A stretch of 64,000 nt of DNA from Tipula vernalis (taxonomy: Eukaryota > Arthropoda > Insecta > Diptera > Tipulidae). The stretch's first letter is position 1, and every line of letters begins with the position of its first letter. The stretch spans positions 273,346,177 to 273,410,176 of the forward strand of contig OY282560.1 of the NCBI GenBank assembly GCA_958295665.1. Reading direction: 5' to 3'. The position numbers and the translations under genes were made by a program. Positions 1-11,124 of this stretch are shown one piece after another. The notes below the pieces were generated by a model, which saw only the letters and a list, made by a program, of their open reading frames with translations, was not told where the DNA came from and made no database searches.

Positions 1-123
1 CAAAATGACGCGTTTAACGACCTACAACAATTTTTAGCCGGAATTAGGCGGAAGTTAGAGGAATGAAACCTACTAAACATTAATTTCCTATATAGATAAC
101 AAGGCTCCTTAGCTTTAAGAAGT
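1..123 (-). other. 3' flank of the first LINE
   Basis: Downstream of the ORF2 stop on the minus strand. It should hold the element's 3' UTR, but no poly(A)-like end is visible before the window edge, so the 3' boundary is outside or not recognisable. Confidence 0.4.
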
Positions 124-2796
124 TTAAAAATAAAAAGACAAACGCGAAATTCGTAAAAAAATAGATAAACTACATTCTAAAACAAGGCTAGAGTAGGCAG
201 AAATATGATCGAACTTCCTAATACCAAAAATAAACCTGGTACAAGCATTGAAACATCTTTGGAGAACATTCATATTTTCCTGAAGCATACCGAATAAAAT
301 TATGTCACCGTAAATAAAATGAGGAAGAAGATAAGACAAAAACAATTTTTTCCTAAACTGACTATCAGAAAATCCAACCACTTTATACAAACAACTAAGC
401 ATGCCAAAGACCCTCTTACTAATAGTAACTAAATGGTCACCCCAAGTAAGAGTTTTATTAATAACTAAGCCTAAATCCCTAACAGTATTTGAATATACAA
501 TTAGCGAACCTTGCAGAAAAATACCAGGAAAGGACGAGGTATCTAACGGTTTTTTATAAATTATAATCGACTGAGATTTATTCGCGTTTAAAACAAGCCT
601 GTTAGAGACCGACCAGCGAACGATATTACTTAAATCTTCATTTATCAGACAAATATTCCTAACAATAGAATCCTGATCTAAACGACTATTTCTATAAATT
701 TGAACGTCATCAGCGAAAATATGAAATGAACAATGTTGAATGGAGGATTCTATGTCATTTATGTACATAGAAAATAATAGAGGACCCAGCACTGAACCCT
801 GAGGCACGCCGGAAATTACAGGAAGGAAATCAGACAAGGAATTGTCGAAAAAAACTGCCTGAGAACGATTAGAAAGATAGTTAAAAATCAATTTGGCAGC
901 AGAAAGCGAAAATCTAAACTGAGATAAGAGTTTATTGAAAAGAATTCTGTGATTAATAGAATCAAAGGCCTTAGAAAAATCTAACAAAGTTAAAGAAGTT
1001 AATTCCCTATTATTCATATTACGCCTAATATCATCACATACATTTAATAACGCAGTAGAAGTACTATGAAATTTTCTAAACCCAGATTGGAAGCAACTAA
1101 TTAAACTATTGCTATGTAAATGCGATTGAATTTGATTTTTAACAACTATCTCGAAAGCCTTAGAGAGAGAACTTAAAATGCTAATTGGCCGAAAATGGGA
1201 TAGCTCTAAAGGATTACTGATCTTTGGAATCGGGATTATTTTACTTAGCTTCCACTGATCTGGATAGGAAGAGGACGTGAGAATAAAATTGAAGATATGT
1301 AACAAGTATTTTGAGACGAAAGGGAAAACTACCTTAACGAATTTTAAATTGACGTTATCCAGACCAGAAGATTCCGATTTAACCTTCCAAATAGCAGATT
1401 GTAAATCCTCGAGAGAAATATTTGAAAACGAAAACGAATTAGAGGACGCGTTAGAGAACAAATCGACGGAACTACTGCCCGAGTTCAGACTAGAGCAAAA
1501 ATAACTATTAATTTCATTGGGTTTGAAATCCCCACTTGAACTAATCTTGCATTTACCTAGGCCTAAATTACGAACATTACGCCAGAAAACCTTGGGAGGA
1601 AGAGAGGAGTCTAACTTGTCCTTGAAAAAATTACGTTTAGCAATTCGAATTAACCCTACAACTCTGTTACGAGCCTGCTTGTAATCTAAATGAGACTGAC
1701 TATTAGGACACCTTTTCCATACACGATATTTACTAACTCTAATATTTATGGCATTCGAAATTTCCTGAGACAACCAAGGCGGAGATTTTGCTTTGCAAGT
1801 AACCTTTTTAAGCGGAACGCAACTATTAAACACCAAACTAATATACGAGTTGAAAAATTCTATTTGGCTAGTTGCCGAACTAAGGCAAAAAATATCCTCC
1901 CAAGGAACTGAGTTACAAACTAAGTAAAGGCGGGAATTGTCTATACTAGAAAAATCTCTAAAGCTAAAACTCTTAGGTTTAGGTGGAGAGTAAGAGTTTA
2001 CAGAAAAAACTAAAAGATCATGATGGGATCCCATACCGAGAGACAACTGATTGAAAAAACAAATAGAGTTATTAGTAAAAGATATGATATGATCAATAAG
2101 GGAATAAGATGCCCCGCTAGCGGTTGGACAAGAAAACGTTGGTGCCACAGTGTTGTGTACGGATAAATTAAGACTATTTAAAAGATTCAAATAATCCCGA
2201 GGGAAGCCGGTCTTTTGGAGTATATCGAAATTAAAGTCACCTGATATATACATTTCATCGAATCTACAAGAGAAATAACTAAATAAACTTTCTAAGTCTA
2301 CAAGTGATTTTTTAAATTTGGCATACGATCTCTTACTAGTTTTTGGTGGGTTATAGATGGTACCGACTAAGATTTTACGACCATTAATAAAAATATTGAC
2401 AAATAAAAACTCTAAATCCGATACTAACAATTCTGAAATGGAAGAAGGTATAGTAACTAATCTAGCCTTAATGTGATCTCCTACAAACATACATAAACCA
2501 CCATAATTAAGGGGAGGTACCGCTCTATCTTTCCTAAATATATTATAACCTTTGATGGCCAAAGCTAAATTAGGGATATTCGGATTTAAAAATGTCTCAG
2601 AGAAACAAAGAATGTCCACGGAAGCACCATTAAAAATGTGACGAATCTCGTCAATATTTGGGACTAAACTTTGCACGTTAAAACTAGCTATATTTAACAT
2701 AGACCTATCGACTAACATAGATTTTAAAACTACATTGGGGTTATTAAACGACATTACAATCAAAAATAAACACGACGTGACGTAATTGAAGCGCAA
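124..2796 (-). CDS. CR1-like non-LTR retrotransposon ORF2 (endonuclease + reverse transcriptase)
   Basis: One uninterrupted 890-codon frame. From about residue 35 it carries an apurinic-type endonuclease/exonuclease domain: FNVQSL, SETFL, YNPP, SGDFNFDI, LIDHI and SHHDLLVF. The reverse transcriptase follows, with FRPISILSSLSKAFE, DFSKAFDSINH, SGVPQGSVLGPLLF at about residue 664 and the catalytic FADD at about residue 693; a C-terminal tail of about 190 residues ends at TAA. Known for the family: the protein nicks target DNA and copies the element RNA at the nick. Inference: the absence of stops or frameshifts suggests a young copy. The true start may be the internal Met just before NIASFNVQ rather than the first Met. 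No ORF1 was recognised upstream (2797-3300). Clade is uncertain: CR1/Daphne-like rather than Jockey, since its sequence differs clearly from the Jockey copies in this window. Confidence 0.85.
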   Translation of the reverse strand: MRFNYVTSCLFLIVMSFNNPNVVLKSMLVDRSMLNIASFNVQSLVPNIDEIRHIFNGASVDILCFSETFLNPNIPNLALAIKGYNIFRKDRAVPPLNYGGLCMFVGDHIKARLVTIPSSISELLVSDLEFLFVNIFINGRKILVGTIYNPPKTSKRSYAKFKKSLVDLESLFSYFSCRFDEMYISGDFNFDILQKTGFPRDYLNLLNSLNLSVHNTVAPTFSCPTASGASYSLIDHIISFTNNSICFFNQLSLGMGSHHDLLVFSVNSYSPPKPKSFSFRDFSSIDNSRLYLVCNSVPWEDIFCLSSATSQIEFFNSYISLVFNSCVPLKKVTCKAKSPPWLSQEISNAINIRVSKYRVWKRCPNSQSHLDYKQARNRVVGLIRIAKRNFFKDKLDSSLPPKVFWRNVRNLGLGKCKISSSGDFKPNEINSYFCSSLNSGSSSVDLFSNASSNSFSFSNISLEDLQSAIWKVKSESSGLDNVNLKFVKVVFPFVSKYLLHIFNFILTSSSYPDQWKLSKIIPIPKISNPLELSHFRPISILSSLSKAFEIVVKNQIQSHLHSNSLISCFQSGFRKFHSTSTALLNVCDDIRRNMNNRELTSLTLLDFSKAFDSINHRILFNKLLSQFRFSLSAAKLIFNYLSNRSQAVFFDNSLSDFLPVISGVPQGSVLGPLLFSMYINDIESSIQHCSFHIFADDVQIYRNSRLDQDSIVRNICLINEDLSNIVRWSVSNRLVLNANKSQSIIIYKKPLDTSSFPGIFLQGSLIVYSNTVRDLGLVINKTLTWGDHLVTISKRVFGMLSCLYKVVGFSDSQFRKKLFLSYLLPHFIYGDIILFGMLQENMNVLQRCFNACTRFIFGIRKFDHISAYSSLVLECSLSIFLRISRLSFYF

Positions 2797-3575
2797 TACT
2801 TACAAATAAATAAAAGGAACGCTTCATCCAAACCGAACCGGATTACTGGAAATCTAAAACGAAAAGAAACAAAAAACCAACCAAAGTAATAAATGACAAA
2901 TTAACGTAAACAAAGGAACAATACTTAACCGTTGAGCCCCTTTTTATGTCCTAATTTATTTTAATTTTTTTTTCCCCTATTGTGGAAAAAAAACACAAAA
3001 AAAAGACACTACCGACTAAGGCTACTGATTTCACGGACCATGGAAAGAGTGGTTTAGTGAGTTTTTGTATGCGAGGCTGCACAAAAAATTTACAAAACGC
3101 ACAACCACAAATATACTTACATATACAATTGTTTTTTTTTTAAATAAAAATGGAAAATAGGAAAATAAAAGTAATGGTTGTTCTGCCGCAGGTCGTGCGT
3201 ATATTCTTTTTTTTTTATCAAATTTTATGAAATGAAATATATGTACGACGTACGTACAAATGTATATAAAATATAATTTCAACAAGCAACAAATTTTTGA
3301 ACATTCAGGCTATCTCGGATCGATTAAAAATGGGTATACAAAACTATATATTCATTGTACATAATAGATAGAAACTAAGCCTATTTTTGGGAATTTGTGA
3401 ATGCGCAATTTGGGTGTATTATTAGATAATAGAAATTCAAGGGTTCTCTGCTGCATCGCTACAATTTTACGTGTAATTTCGATAAAGAACTAGCAGCCAA
3501 AATAATTGTTAACTTTAAACTTGTTTAGGCTTGTTCTTAATAACTGATAGTAAACAAGATGTATTTAACCTGATT
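2797..3575. other. Gene-free spacer / possible 5' region of the first LINE
   Basis: A/T-rich with several homopolymer runs (poly-A around 2989-3004, poly-T around 3130 and 3210). No ORF1 or other gene recognised. The part next to 2796 may be the 5' UTR of the first LINE. Confidence 0.4.
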
Positions 3576-3587
3576 TAATTTAAATAT
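3576..3587. repeat. Jockey target-site duplication, 3' side
   Basis: TAATTTAAATAT, identical to 11125-11136 across the Jockey insertion. Confidence 0.88.
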
Positions 3588-5138
3588 TTTTTTTTTTTTT
3601 TTTAATATTTTATTTATGATAACAATAAAATTTTTTACAAAGTAACTAGTCATTTTTGACTAACAGCGTTTGATTCTGACAATATAATAATAAAGCACTC
3701 ATATGTGTTCTTTCCATAAAGTGTTGTTTTGGTTGATGTTGCATTGTGCGGACTATTCAGGTAACTCAAAAGGTTTTAGTCTTTTGAATCTTCTTATTAT
3801 ATCCTCTCGATGAAGTAGTCTTGCAGCTTTGATGTTAGGGTGATGACGGAGCCTCTCCTGGTGTTTTTGTGCACATTTCTTTATTTCACTTACGACTGTG
3901 TCTATTCCGAGATCTCTGTGAAGGTCACTATTACGAGTGTACCAACGGGCATTTACAAATCCTCTGAGAACTTTATTTTGAAATCGTTGAACTATCTGTT
4001 GATTGCTGATTTTGGTGCATCCCCATAGTTGAATGCCGTATGTCCGGACCGGCTTAAGTACTTGTTTATAAAGCACAAGTTTATTATGAATGGACAACTG
4101 AGAGTTTCTTTCAATTAACCAGTACATTTTTCTATATTTTAACTGAAGCTCTTCAAGCTTAATACCAAGGTATTTTGCTTGATTGGCATGTGGTCCAGGG
4201 ATATTATTGAGAGTCACATGTAGTGGTTCTATTGATCTATTATTGAAGTTAATGTGAGTAGACTTCGACTCATTCACTTTAATTTTCCACTTAGCTAGCC
4301 AATCTTGTATATTATTTACGGCTATTTGTAGTTTGAATGTGACTTCACCGATTGTGTCACCAACTGCTAGAATTGCAGTGTCATCTGCAAACGTGGCGAT
4401 AGTTGTATTGCTCGTCTGCGGTATGTCGCTAGTAAACAGTACGAAAAGGAAAGGCCCTAAGACACTCCCCTGCGGGACTCCTGCTTTAGCTTCTTTAATG
4501 GTGGAGTAAACTCCTTCCTGTTTAACTCTAAAATATCTCCTTTTCAGGTATGACTTTAGCAGTTCGCAGTACTCAAATGGCAGAGTTTTCTCCAATATAA
4601 ATATTAAACCATCTAGCCAGACTTTGTCAAATGCCTGCGCTATGTCAAGAAATATGGCTGAACAAACCCCTTTTACCTCTAAGGATTTTTCTATTATATC
4701 TATTATTCTATGGACTTGGTCGATTGTGGAGTGTTCCTCTCTAAATCCAAACTGATGGGACGGAACAGCTCCTGATTTTACAATTTTTGGTTTAATTCGT
4801 TTTAATAACAATCTCTCAAATAGTTTTGACATAGTTGGAAGAAGTGATATTGGCCTGTACGAGGCCAGTTCACTTAGTGGCTTACCTGGCTTAGGTATCA
4901 TTATCACTTCCGCAAATTTCCAAGATAGAGGGACATAACCGAGTCTAAAGGAAGCATTAGTTTTGTCCGATATTTTCTTAATAGCTTTATTAGATAGTTG
5001 TTTTAGAATCTCTCCAGTTATCAGGTCATATCCTGGTGATTTTTTAAGTACTACATGGTTCTTTATTTCTTGTTTAACTTCTTTAGCATTAGTTAATGGA
5101 ATTTCCTGTCTCAGGATAGTTGTTTGGTTTTCGAACAG

Positions 5139-5185
5139 GGGGCCTATCATGAAATTTATCCGTGTCGGATTTTTTCGTTAACGGA
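5139..5185 (+). repeat. Harbinger left terminal inverted repeat
   Basis: Pairs with 8007-8053. Contains the palindrome CGTTAACG and the word TTTATCCGTGTCGGATTTTT. Confidence 0.9.
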
Positions 5186-5477
5186 TAAATCCGTGCTATT
5201 ATGAAACTAAAAAGTAAAATCGAATCGGATTTTTCCGATCATACTAAAAAAAATCCGACTGCTATTTAGTTGACGTATTCAGATTCGATTGATGTTATTT
5301 TGAAGTTTCAACAAAACATAAGTGGAAGTGATTAATTTTTCAAAAATATTGTTAAAATAAATTAATTTGAAGCATTTATTTAGTATATCTAAATAATTAA
5401 AAAATAAAAATTTAAAATGTAATATTTTATTATGAGAAATTTTTAAAAAATACATTTTTAAGAAAACTAATTTTTAA

Positions 5478-6306
5478 TTGTATTTGTTAGACATGATGAC
5501 CACCACTAATGCGAATCAGTTTGAAATGCTAATTTCTTTTATGGAAAAGAATGAGGGCATTGCCAAAAACTATTTAAATGCTCCTCAATACAAGGAGACA
5601 ACAAATAAATTGTGGAACGACCTTATGCTTGAATTAAACAATGAAGGCCCTCCATCAAAAAATGTAGCTGGTTGGAAAAAGTGAGGTTAATAAACATTTA
5701 TAAAAATACAAAATATTAATGTGAAATTTATAAATTATTAAGGTTTGGCAAGATTTCAAATATACCGTGAAAAACAAAATACGGGAAAACAAAAAATCCT
5801 ATAGCGGAACAGGGGGAGGGCCCTGTAAAATTAAAAGATTGAGCCCTTTGGAAGAGCGGGTGGACAAGATACTGGATCTTTCAGCGGAAATTCAAGGCAT
5901 CAACGCTAGAGATTTTTGCTGCCAAGTTGAACCAACAGAAACCATTGAAATTATGGAAATTTTTGAAAATACAAATCCTGAAACTCATCCCCAGATACCG
6001 ATACCTCCAACAATTTCAACTAATACAAGACGCGAATCAAATAATACCACTGAATACAGGAAAAAACCAAAGGAAACAGGCAAAATGTTACTAAAACAAC
6101 AGCTTAAAATGCAAGAGGAATTCTATAAGAAATGTGACCAATATCAAACAAATAAATTAAAAGTTTTAAAGGAAATTAGAAATAGCAATAAGGATTTATT
6201 AAAATGTAAAAGAGAGACTTTGAGTTTTAACAAAGAAAAATGGCTTTCCAAAAAGAAATTATTGATTGAAAAGAATAAGATGAAAGCAGCACAGCTAGAA
6301 CTATAG
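5478..6306 (+). pseudogene. Harbinger Myb/SANT-like DNA-binding partner, splice frame off by one base
   Basis: Exon 1 (about 5493-5683) encodes an N-terminal Myb-like helix region ending NVAGWKK; exon 2 (5743-6306) starts VWQDFKYTVKNKIRENK, then the SYSGTGGGP motif and SPLEERVDKIL typical of these proteins, a middle acidic part and a C-terminal Lys/Glu-rich coiled coil. Known role: nuclear partner that binds terminal repeats and carries the transposase into the nucleus. The intron donor reads AAAAA/GTGAGG (phase 2) while exon 2 needs phase 0; one G appears to be missing at the junction. The homologous donor in the second Harbinger here (37377 region) has the expected AAG/GTAA. Unless splicing is unusual, the protein would be cut short. 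Confidence 0.75.
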
Positions 6307-6489
6307 AAAATGGAGCTGGAACTTAAAAGATATTAAAACAAAACATTAAATTTTTTACTATTTATTCTAATAGGTACATATTTAGTAATAATTTTAGCAT
6401 AAGTTGAATTATGATCGTGATGAATTAAAAATGTTTAAGACTGTTGAATATATTTTTGAATATTAGATAGTAAATAATTACATATTATT

Positions 6490-7770
6490 TTACAATCTAT
6501 CTCTTAATTCATTTCGTATTCGTTTGGCCTCATTTGGAAAATTTTCAGAATCTACTTCATCTCCTTCATTTTGCATGATATGTTCCTCCGATTCTAATAA
6601 TTGTTCATCAATAGGAACATTAAATTGTATACATAAGTCGTGAAGAAGGCAGCAAACGTTTACAATTTGAGCTGCTTTTTCGGGTTTATAATGCAACTCA
6701 CGAGTATGCAATAAACAACGCCAGCGTCCTTTAAGAACTCCAAATACTCGTTCAATTATACTTCGCGCTCTAGAGTGCAAGGTGTTGAACCGTGATTCGC
6801 GCGACCCTTGCAAAGCAACTCTATATGGAGTCATACACCAAGGTTGAAGAGCGTATCCAGAATCCCCTAATGTATGTATATAAAGAAACATAATAATTTC
6901 ACACTTGCATGGCTTTGTTTTGTTAATATTACCTAATATCCAAGATGATTTATCACCTGGTAAATATGCTTGCTTCAGGATTGATTCGTTCTTACTCATT
7001 TTCCAGACGGCTGGGTCATGTGAACATCCTCTGTAACGTGGATTAACTGATGTAATTTTCATGTTGTAATCGCATGTCTAGAGAAAATTTGATATAATTA
7101 ATAAGTGGTCTATATAGTTATACTAAACAAATGTTTACCATCATTACGTTTAGACTATGGGTGCCTTTTCTATTATAGAAATGGTGTTCGTTTTTATCTG
7201 GCCGGATAATGCTAACATGTGTGCCATCTACACATCCAATGACACCAGGAAATCCATATTTAGTCAAAAAAAAATCTTTCGATTTGGCTTTTTCTTGCTC
7301 TGACAACTTAAAATTAATGTATTTTTTACACATTTCCGACTCCAATATATTTAGAGTTTCAGAGATTACTACAGATACCGTTGGTTGGGCCATGCCTATC
7401 AACAAATCTTGGCCTACAGCTTGTTGATAGGATCCTTCTGCTAGAAAACGTAGAGTAGCTGCTAATTTCAAGATCGGCGGTATGGCATCAACGTTTTTAC
7501 GATACATAAAATGTCCCTCCGTTTGGCTAAGAATTGTTCTAAAACAATCTTTCGTTATACGAAACAATTTCATAAACCTATAAAAATTACAAAAATAAGT
7601 GATATTGCATGTAACATATAACAAATAACTTTAAATTACCTTTTATTTGTCATATCAAGAGGATTTGATTCAGAACGAATACGCTTTCTCTGTATAGATA
7701 TCGGCGTTATTTCATCTTCAGAATCCTCATCAGTTTCACTCAAACGAACCAAATAGCCAATGCTATCCAT
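6490..7770 (-). CDS. Harbinger transposase, HARBI1-type DDE nuclease, four exons
   Basis: Exons read from the minus strand: 7770-7640, 7577-7139, 7077-6933 and 6866-6490; introns of 62, 61 and 66 bp all have GT-AG ends, and phases join into 363 codons plus stop. Exon 1 is an acidic leader starting MDSIGYLVRLSETDEDSEDE. The core holds the three catalytic acids: D in GVIGCVDGTHV, D in LGDSGYALQPW and E in ARSIIERVFG, followed by the KGRWRCL and CCLLHDLC motifs. Known role: excision and integration at 3-bp targets. No stop, frameshift or active-site change was seen. The gene converges on the Myb-like gene of the same element. An upstream in-frame Met cannot be excluded, but the splice-supported start at 7770 fits related proteins. 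Confidence 0.9.
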
Positions 7771-8006
7771 CGTATTCACTAAACAAGCACAAATAAAATT
7801 AGAATTATATTTATTTAAGATACTTTAACACATTTCCCAGCAAGACGCTATAAGATAATAAAAAAATATAGCTGTCAAATTATATAAAATCAAAATCTAA
7901 CCTCAAATTATTTTAAAAAAATGATGTTGCTAACTTCAGATTTGTTTATTGAAAATTCGATAATACAAGTTTCATAATAGGATAAATCCGAGTCGAATCG
8001 AATATT

Positions 8007-8053
8007 TCCGTTAACGGAAAAATCCGACACGGATAAATTTCATAATAGGGCCC
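8007..8053 (-). repeat. Harbinger right terminal inverted repeat
   Basis: Inverted copy of 5139-5185 with a few mismatches, followed directly by the CAG duplication at 8054-8056. Confidence 0.9.
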
Positions 8054-9295
8054 CAGTATATCCTGTTGGTTAAGTGTTGTTAAATTTGACTGAAAGGTAC
8101 GCTCGAGATGATCCGCGAATTTTTCTGCTATTTCTTCTTTGCTTTTAGCCAGGTGACCATTATTTGTTCTTATTGGTGGTATATGCATAACTGGCCTTTT
8201 CAAATATTTGGTTGCTTTCCACAATGAATAATCACTACCTTTATCATAGGTTAGGGATTGTGGGTATGAATTTATTGATTTATTTTTAAATTCCAGTATT
8301 TCTCTACGTATTCGTTGTGTTAAATTATTTAACCTATTTTTGACGGTTGGGTCTCGTATACGTTGTCATTTCCTTCGGGTACCTCTCTTCTCTATAACTA
8401 GTGATTTAATTTCCATTGGATAGCATTTGCCAGCTATTTTTTTGTTTGTTGTATTAGTACTTTTTCACGTCGCGAGCTGTATGTCTATGACGAGTTTCTC
8501 CACCTCCTGTTCTAATGTTTCTTCTGATGAAAGTTATGTGTTTAAAATGATACTATTTTTTAGTTCATTCCTAAACTTTTTCCAATCAGTATATTTATTT
8601 GTTACAATAAAAGTGGCTGTTTATCATTAGTAATTATTGTATCACTTATTATCATTAAAATAGAGGAGTGGTCAAATGTGGAGTCCAATCCTTCCTGCAC
8701 TTGTATATAATCAACCGGGATTTTTCTTGTTATAAAGAAGTCAATTAGGTCTGGTATTTTATTTTGATCACTGGGCCAATAAGTTGGTTTTCCAGTAGAA
8801 TGCCAGTTGCAGTTGTATTTAATTATTGCTTGATGAAGCTCTTTCCCTTTAGTTGTGGTTAGTCTTGATCCCCAGTCAGTATGTTTAGCCCTGAAGTCAC
8901 CCCCGACTACAAATTTTTCACCGAGCTGCTTGAAGAACTGAGTGTAAGCATTCTCTTTGATGTTATATCTAGGTGGGCAATATATTGCGGATACCACTAA
9001 CTTGTGGTTGCGGGTATTAATGCTAACGCTAATTGCTTGTATTTCATCACTTTCAAATTTTTGTTGCAGATGGTATTTAATATCTTTTTTTATAATCACG
9101 GCACTGCCCCCTCGTGCATTATTATTAGGATGAACTGCTGAGTGAACTTCGTAGCCGCGGATTTTTATATGACTTTGAGTAGTAAGGTGTGTTTCAGATA
9201 ATAAACATATATCTATTTTTTCTAAATCAAGAAATAGTTGTATTTCATTTTGTCGTTGCAATATACCATTGCAGTTCCATGCAAGAATTTTTAAA

Positions 9296-10908
9296 TTATT
9301 TGCCATGTTTTTCGAGTAGAGTGAGCCTTTGTAGGATTGATATAAGGGCTTTTTCTTGCTTTTCTTCTTGTGAACTAAGTCTACCAAGAATATCTTGTAG
9401 TATTTTATTAGTTTGGTTATTATTTGTATCATTAAATAAAAGAGAACTATGTTGTCTTCTCGAACTTCCAGTAGATAGTACATCAGCAAATGTTACATTT
9501 GGATTAGTTCTTGATGGCTGGTTTAATGTTTGGTGTGGCCTTAAATTTGTAGGTATTCTTGTTGAGGCTGAGTTAATTTCTGGCCTGGTAATTATTGAAG
9601 TTTCCCTTGTTTTGTTGCAAATTTTTTGCAGCTCTTTTATAACAATGCAACCTCTGTAGTTGGCTGGCTGTGACTCTACACAGTTGACACATTTTGGTGG
9701 GGTGTCTTTTGATTTCGTACATTCAGCCGTACGGTGTTTTCCTACACATTTCACGCATCTTGGCTCCTTATTACAAAAGTTTTGCGTGTGTACACTTGGC
9801 ACTTTTTGCACTGGGGGATCAGTTTAGATTTTTTAACTGCTTCTATTTGCACTTTCATATGGAGTATTTCGCTGATTGCATAAATATTTTTAATGTCTTC
9901 TGTTCTTTCAAAAGACAACAAATATAATGGAAGAGGTGTTTTGTCACCTCTTTTTAGAAGCTGTGTAACTTCTTTAATTTTGTATTTTTTCTCCAACAGA
10001 TACTCTTTTACCTCTTCTGGTTTGCATGAAGCGTGTAGCTTCTTAGCAATGACTTTGGTTTGCCTTGTCTGCTTATCTTCGTAGGAATACCATGTTGTCT
10101 TTTCTTCATTAAGAGCTCCTGTCAACTTTCTATAGCTATCACCGTCTGTGACATTTATTTTGATATCACCACTATTTAACGCTGCAGCTCGAAATTTTAT
10201 ATGATTATTGTCCATGATGTTTCTAATACTTTGATAATTATTGCAATTAGATATTATTACTGGAGGTGGCCGTGGCACTTTTTTCTCCAGTTGTACATTC
10301 TTACTTCCGGTTGGGAGTTCATTACTTGACCGTTTCTGTTCCGGCGGAACCTGAGCTTTATCCTCCTGTTGCACGAGCCTTCCTGTTGGAAGCTGTTCAA
10401 CTGATTGTTTCGATTCGGGTGAAATCTGTGGTGATTTACTCATCTTACGTTTCTTATTTTTTTTGTTACGGTTCAGAATCCATTCCGTTTCTCTATTGAG
10501 TTCTTCCTCGTCTGTTTCATACATAACCTCTATATGATCATTGGCCTTGTTTATCTTAGTGGTTTCTTTCTCAGACATTACTGCATTTAGAACATCTTTT
10601 AACTCCTTGTTTTCTCGCTGTAAGTTTTTTAGATCTTTGTTTAGATTTAAAGTTAACTTTTCTATTTCGTAAATCTTATTGCGCAGTTCGGCGTTATCCC
10701 TTTCTAAGGTGTTCGCTATTGGTGGTGGTGGTAGTGATCTACCCACCCTGGATGGTTGTTTAAATGGGTTGGGTTGCCCAGAAGGGCTGTTAAACAATGA
10801 TTGGCTCACCCCAGAATCCTTTGAGCCAGCCTCGTTAGAGGGTGGATTTGCCAGCTGATTAGCTGAGTTACCACCTGGGGTACAATTTCCTGAATTAGTT
10901 TTATTCAT
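9296..10908 (-). pseudogene. Jockey ORF1 (gag-like nucleic-acid-binding protein)
   Basis: The frame from ATG 10908 encodes a Pro/Ser-rich N-terminus, a charged coiled-coil-like stretch (about residues 65-110) and an RNA-binding core. Near 9790 a frameshift separates it from the downstream frame, which carries the Cys/His knuckles (CNKEPRCVKC, KHRTAEC, PKCVNC) and a coiled C-terminus ending LLEKHGK at 9296. Known family role: ORF1 protein coats element RNA and assists strand exchange. Its stop overlaps the ORF2 start by 11 nt. Confidence 0.78.
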
Positions 10909-11124
10909 TGTTTATTTTACTGGTCATAAAACATCTACCACTCTGACCAGTACGAGTTGGTAGTGGGTCTGGTTTGAGAACATCATTTACTAAATTCTCG
11001 ATAGTCAGTTATACCGCCGTGTCTCGGTCGCCAGAGCCTCGTTAGTTATCTAGCAGGGTGCACCACGTGCAGGTGAGTATGGCATTTGGGCTCTTTGTAG
11101 ACCAATTACTTAAGCCCCCTTTCC
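10909..11124 (-). promoter_or_regulatory. Jockey 5' UTR, expected internal promoter
   Basis: The 216 bp between the duplication-defined 5' end and the ORF1 ATG are less A/T-rich than the surroundings. Full-length Jockey copies are known to carry an internal Pol II promoter here; no specific motif was identified, so promoter activity is inferred. Confidence 0.45.

Larger units (their letters stand above)
5139..8053. mobile_element. PIF/Harbinger DNA transposon, nearly intact (2915 bp)
   Basis: Terminal inverted repeats match closely over about 46 bp: left starts GGGGCCTATCATGAAATTTA and right, read inward, starts GGGCCCTATTATGAAATTTA, both continuing through CCGTGTCGGAT and CGTTAACGGA. The 3-bp duplication CAG lies at 5136-5138 and 8054-8056, and the Jockey ORF2 continues on both sides. 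A second pair of TIR-like words (GATAAATCC, CTATTATGAAAC) sits further in at both ends. The element carries two convergent genes: Myb-like on plus (5478-6306) and transposase on minus (7770-6490), 183 bp apart. Three-bp duplication, gene pair and DDE transposase define the superfamily. Confidence 0.93.
3753..9306 (-). pseudogene. Jockey ORF2 (endonuclease-RT), split by Harbinger and frameshifted
   Basis: The endonuclease part starts at ATG 9306 (MANNLKILAWNCNG) and shows SETHL, YCPP, GGDFRAKHTDWGSR (GDFN changed to GDFR) and an SxH motif. The frame breaks near 8620, and stops or shifts fill about 8240-8600. Reading resumes with LWKATKYLKRP near 8224 and stops at the Harbinger junction (8054). 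Beyond the insertion, 5138-3753 carries the RT: YRPISLLPTMSKLFE, DIAQAFDKVW, GVPQGSVLGP, FADDTAIL, then the Jockey C-terminus ending PFELPE. Known role: target nicking and target-primed reverse transcription. The RT half is continuous from the junction to the stop, so most decay lies in the middle region. Confidence 0.85.
3588..11124 (-). mobile_element. Full-length Jockey LINE, interrupted by a Harbinger element
   Basis: Minus-strand element with 5' UTR (about 10909-11124), ORF1, ORF2, short 3' UTR and an A-rich tail (T run at about 3588-3603 on the plus strand). The 12-bp sequence TAATTTAAATAT lies immediately outside both ends (3576-3587 and 11125-11136) and is the target-site duplication, which fixes both boundaries. 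Removing the Harbinger and one copy of its 3-bp duplication leaves about 4.6 kb, a normal full-length Jockey size. ORF1 and ORF2 overlap at ATGGCAAATAA (9296-9306), so ORF2 starts inside the end of ORF1, a common LINE arrangement. Both frames carry lesions besides the insertion, so this copy is dead. Confidence 0.9.

Noticed and set aside
1277..1911. Plus-strand open frames inside the first LINE
   Set aside because: Antisense shadows of the RT/EN frame on the minus strand, with no domain.
3031..3285. 84-codon minus-strand frame upstream of the first LINE as its ORF1
   Set aside because: Hydrophobic and T-rich composition, no zinc knuckle, coiled coil or RRM-like motif.
9189..10499. Plus-strand open frames opposite Jockey ORF1/ORF2
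   Set aside because: Antisense to clearly coding minus-strand sequence.
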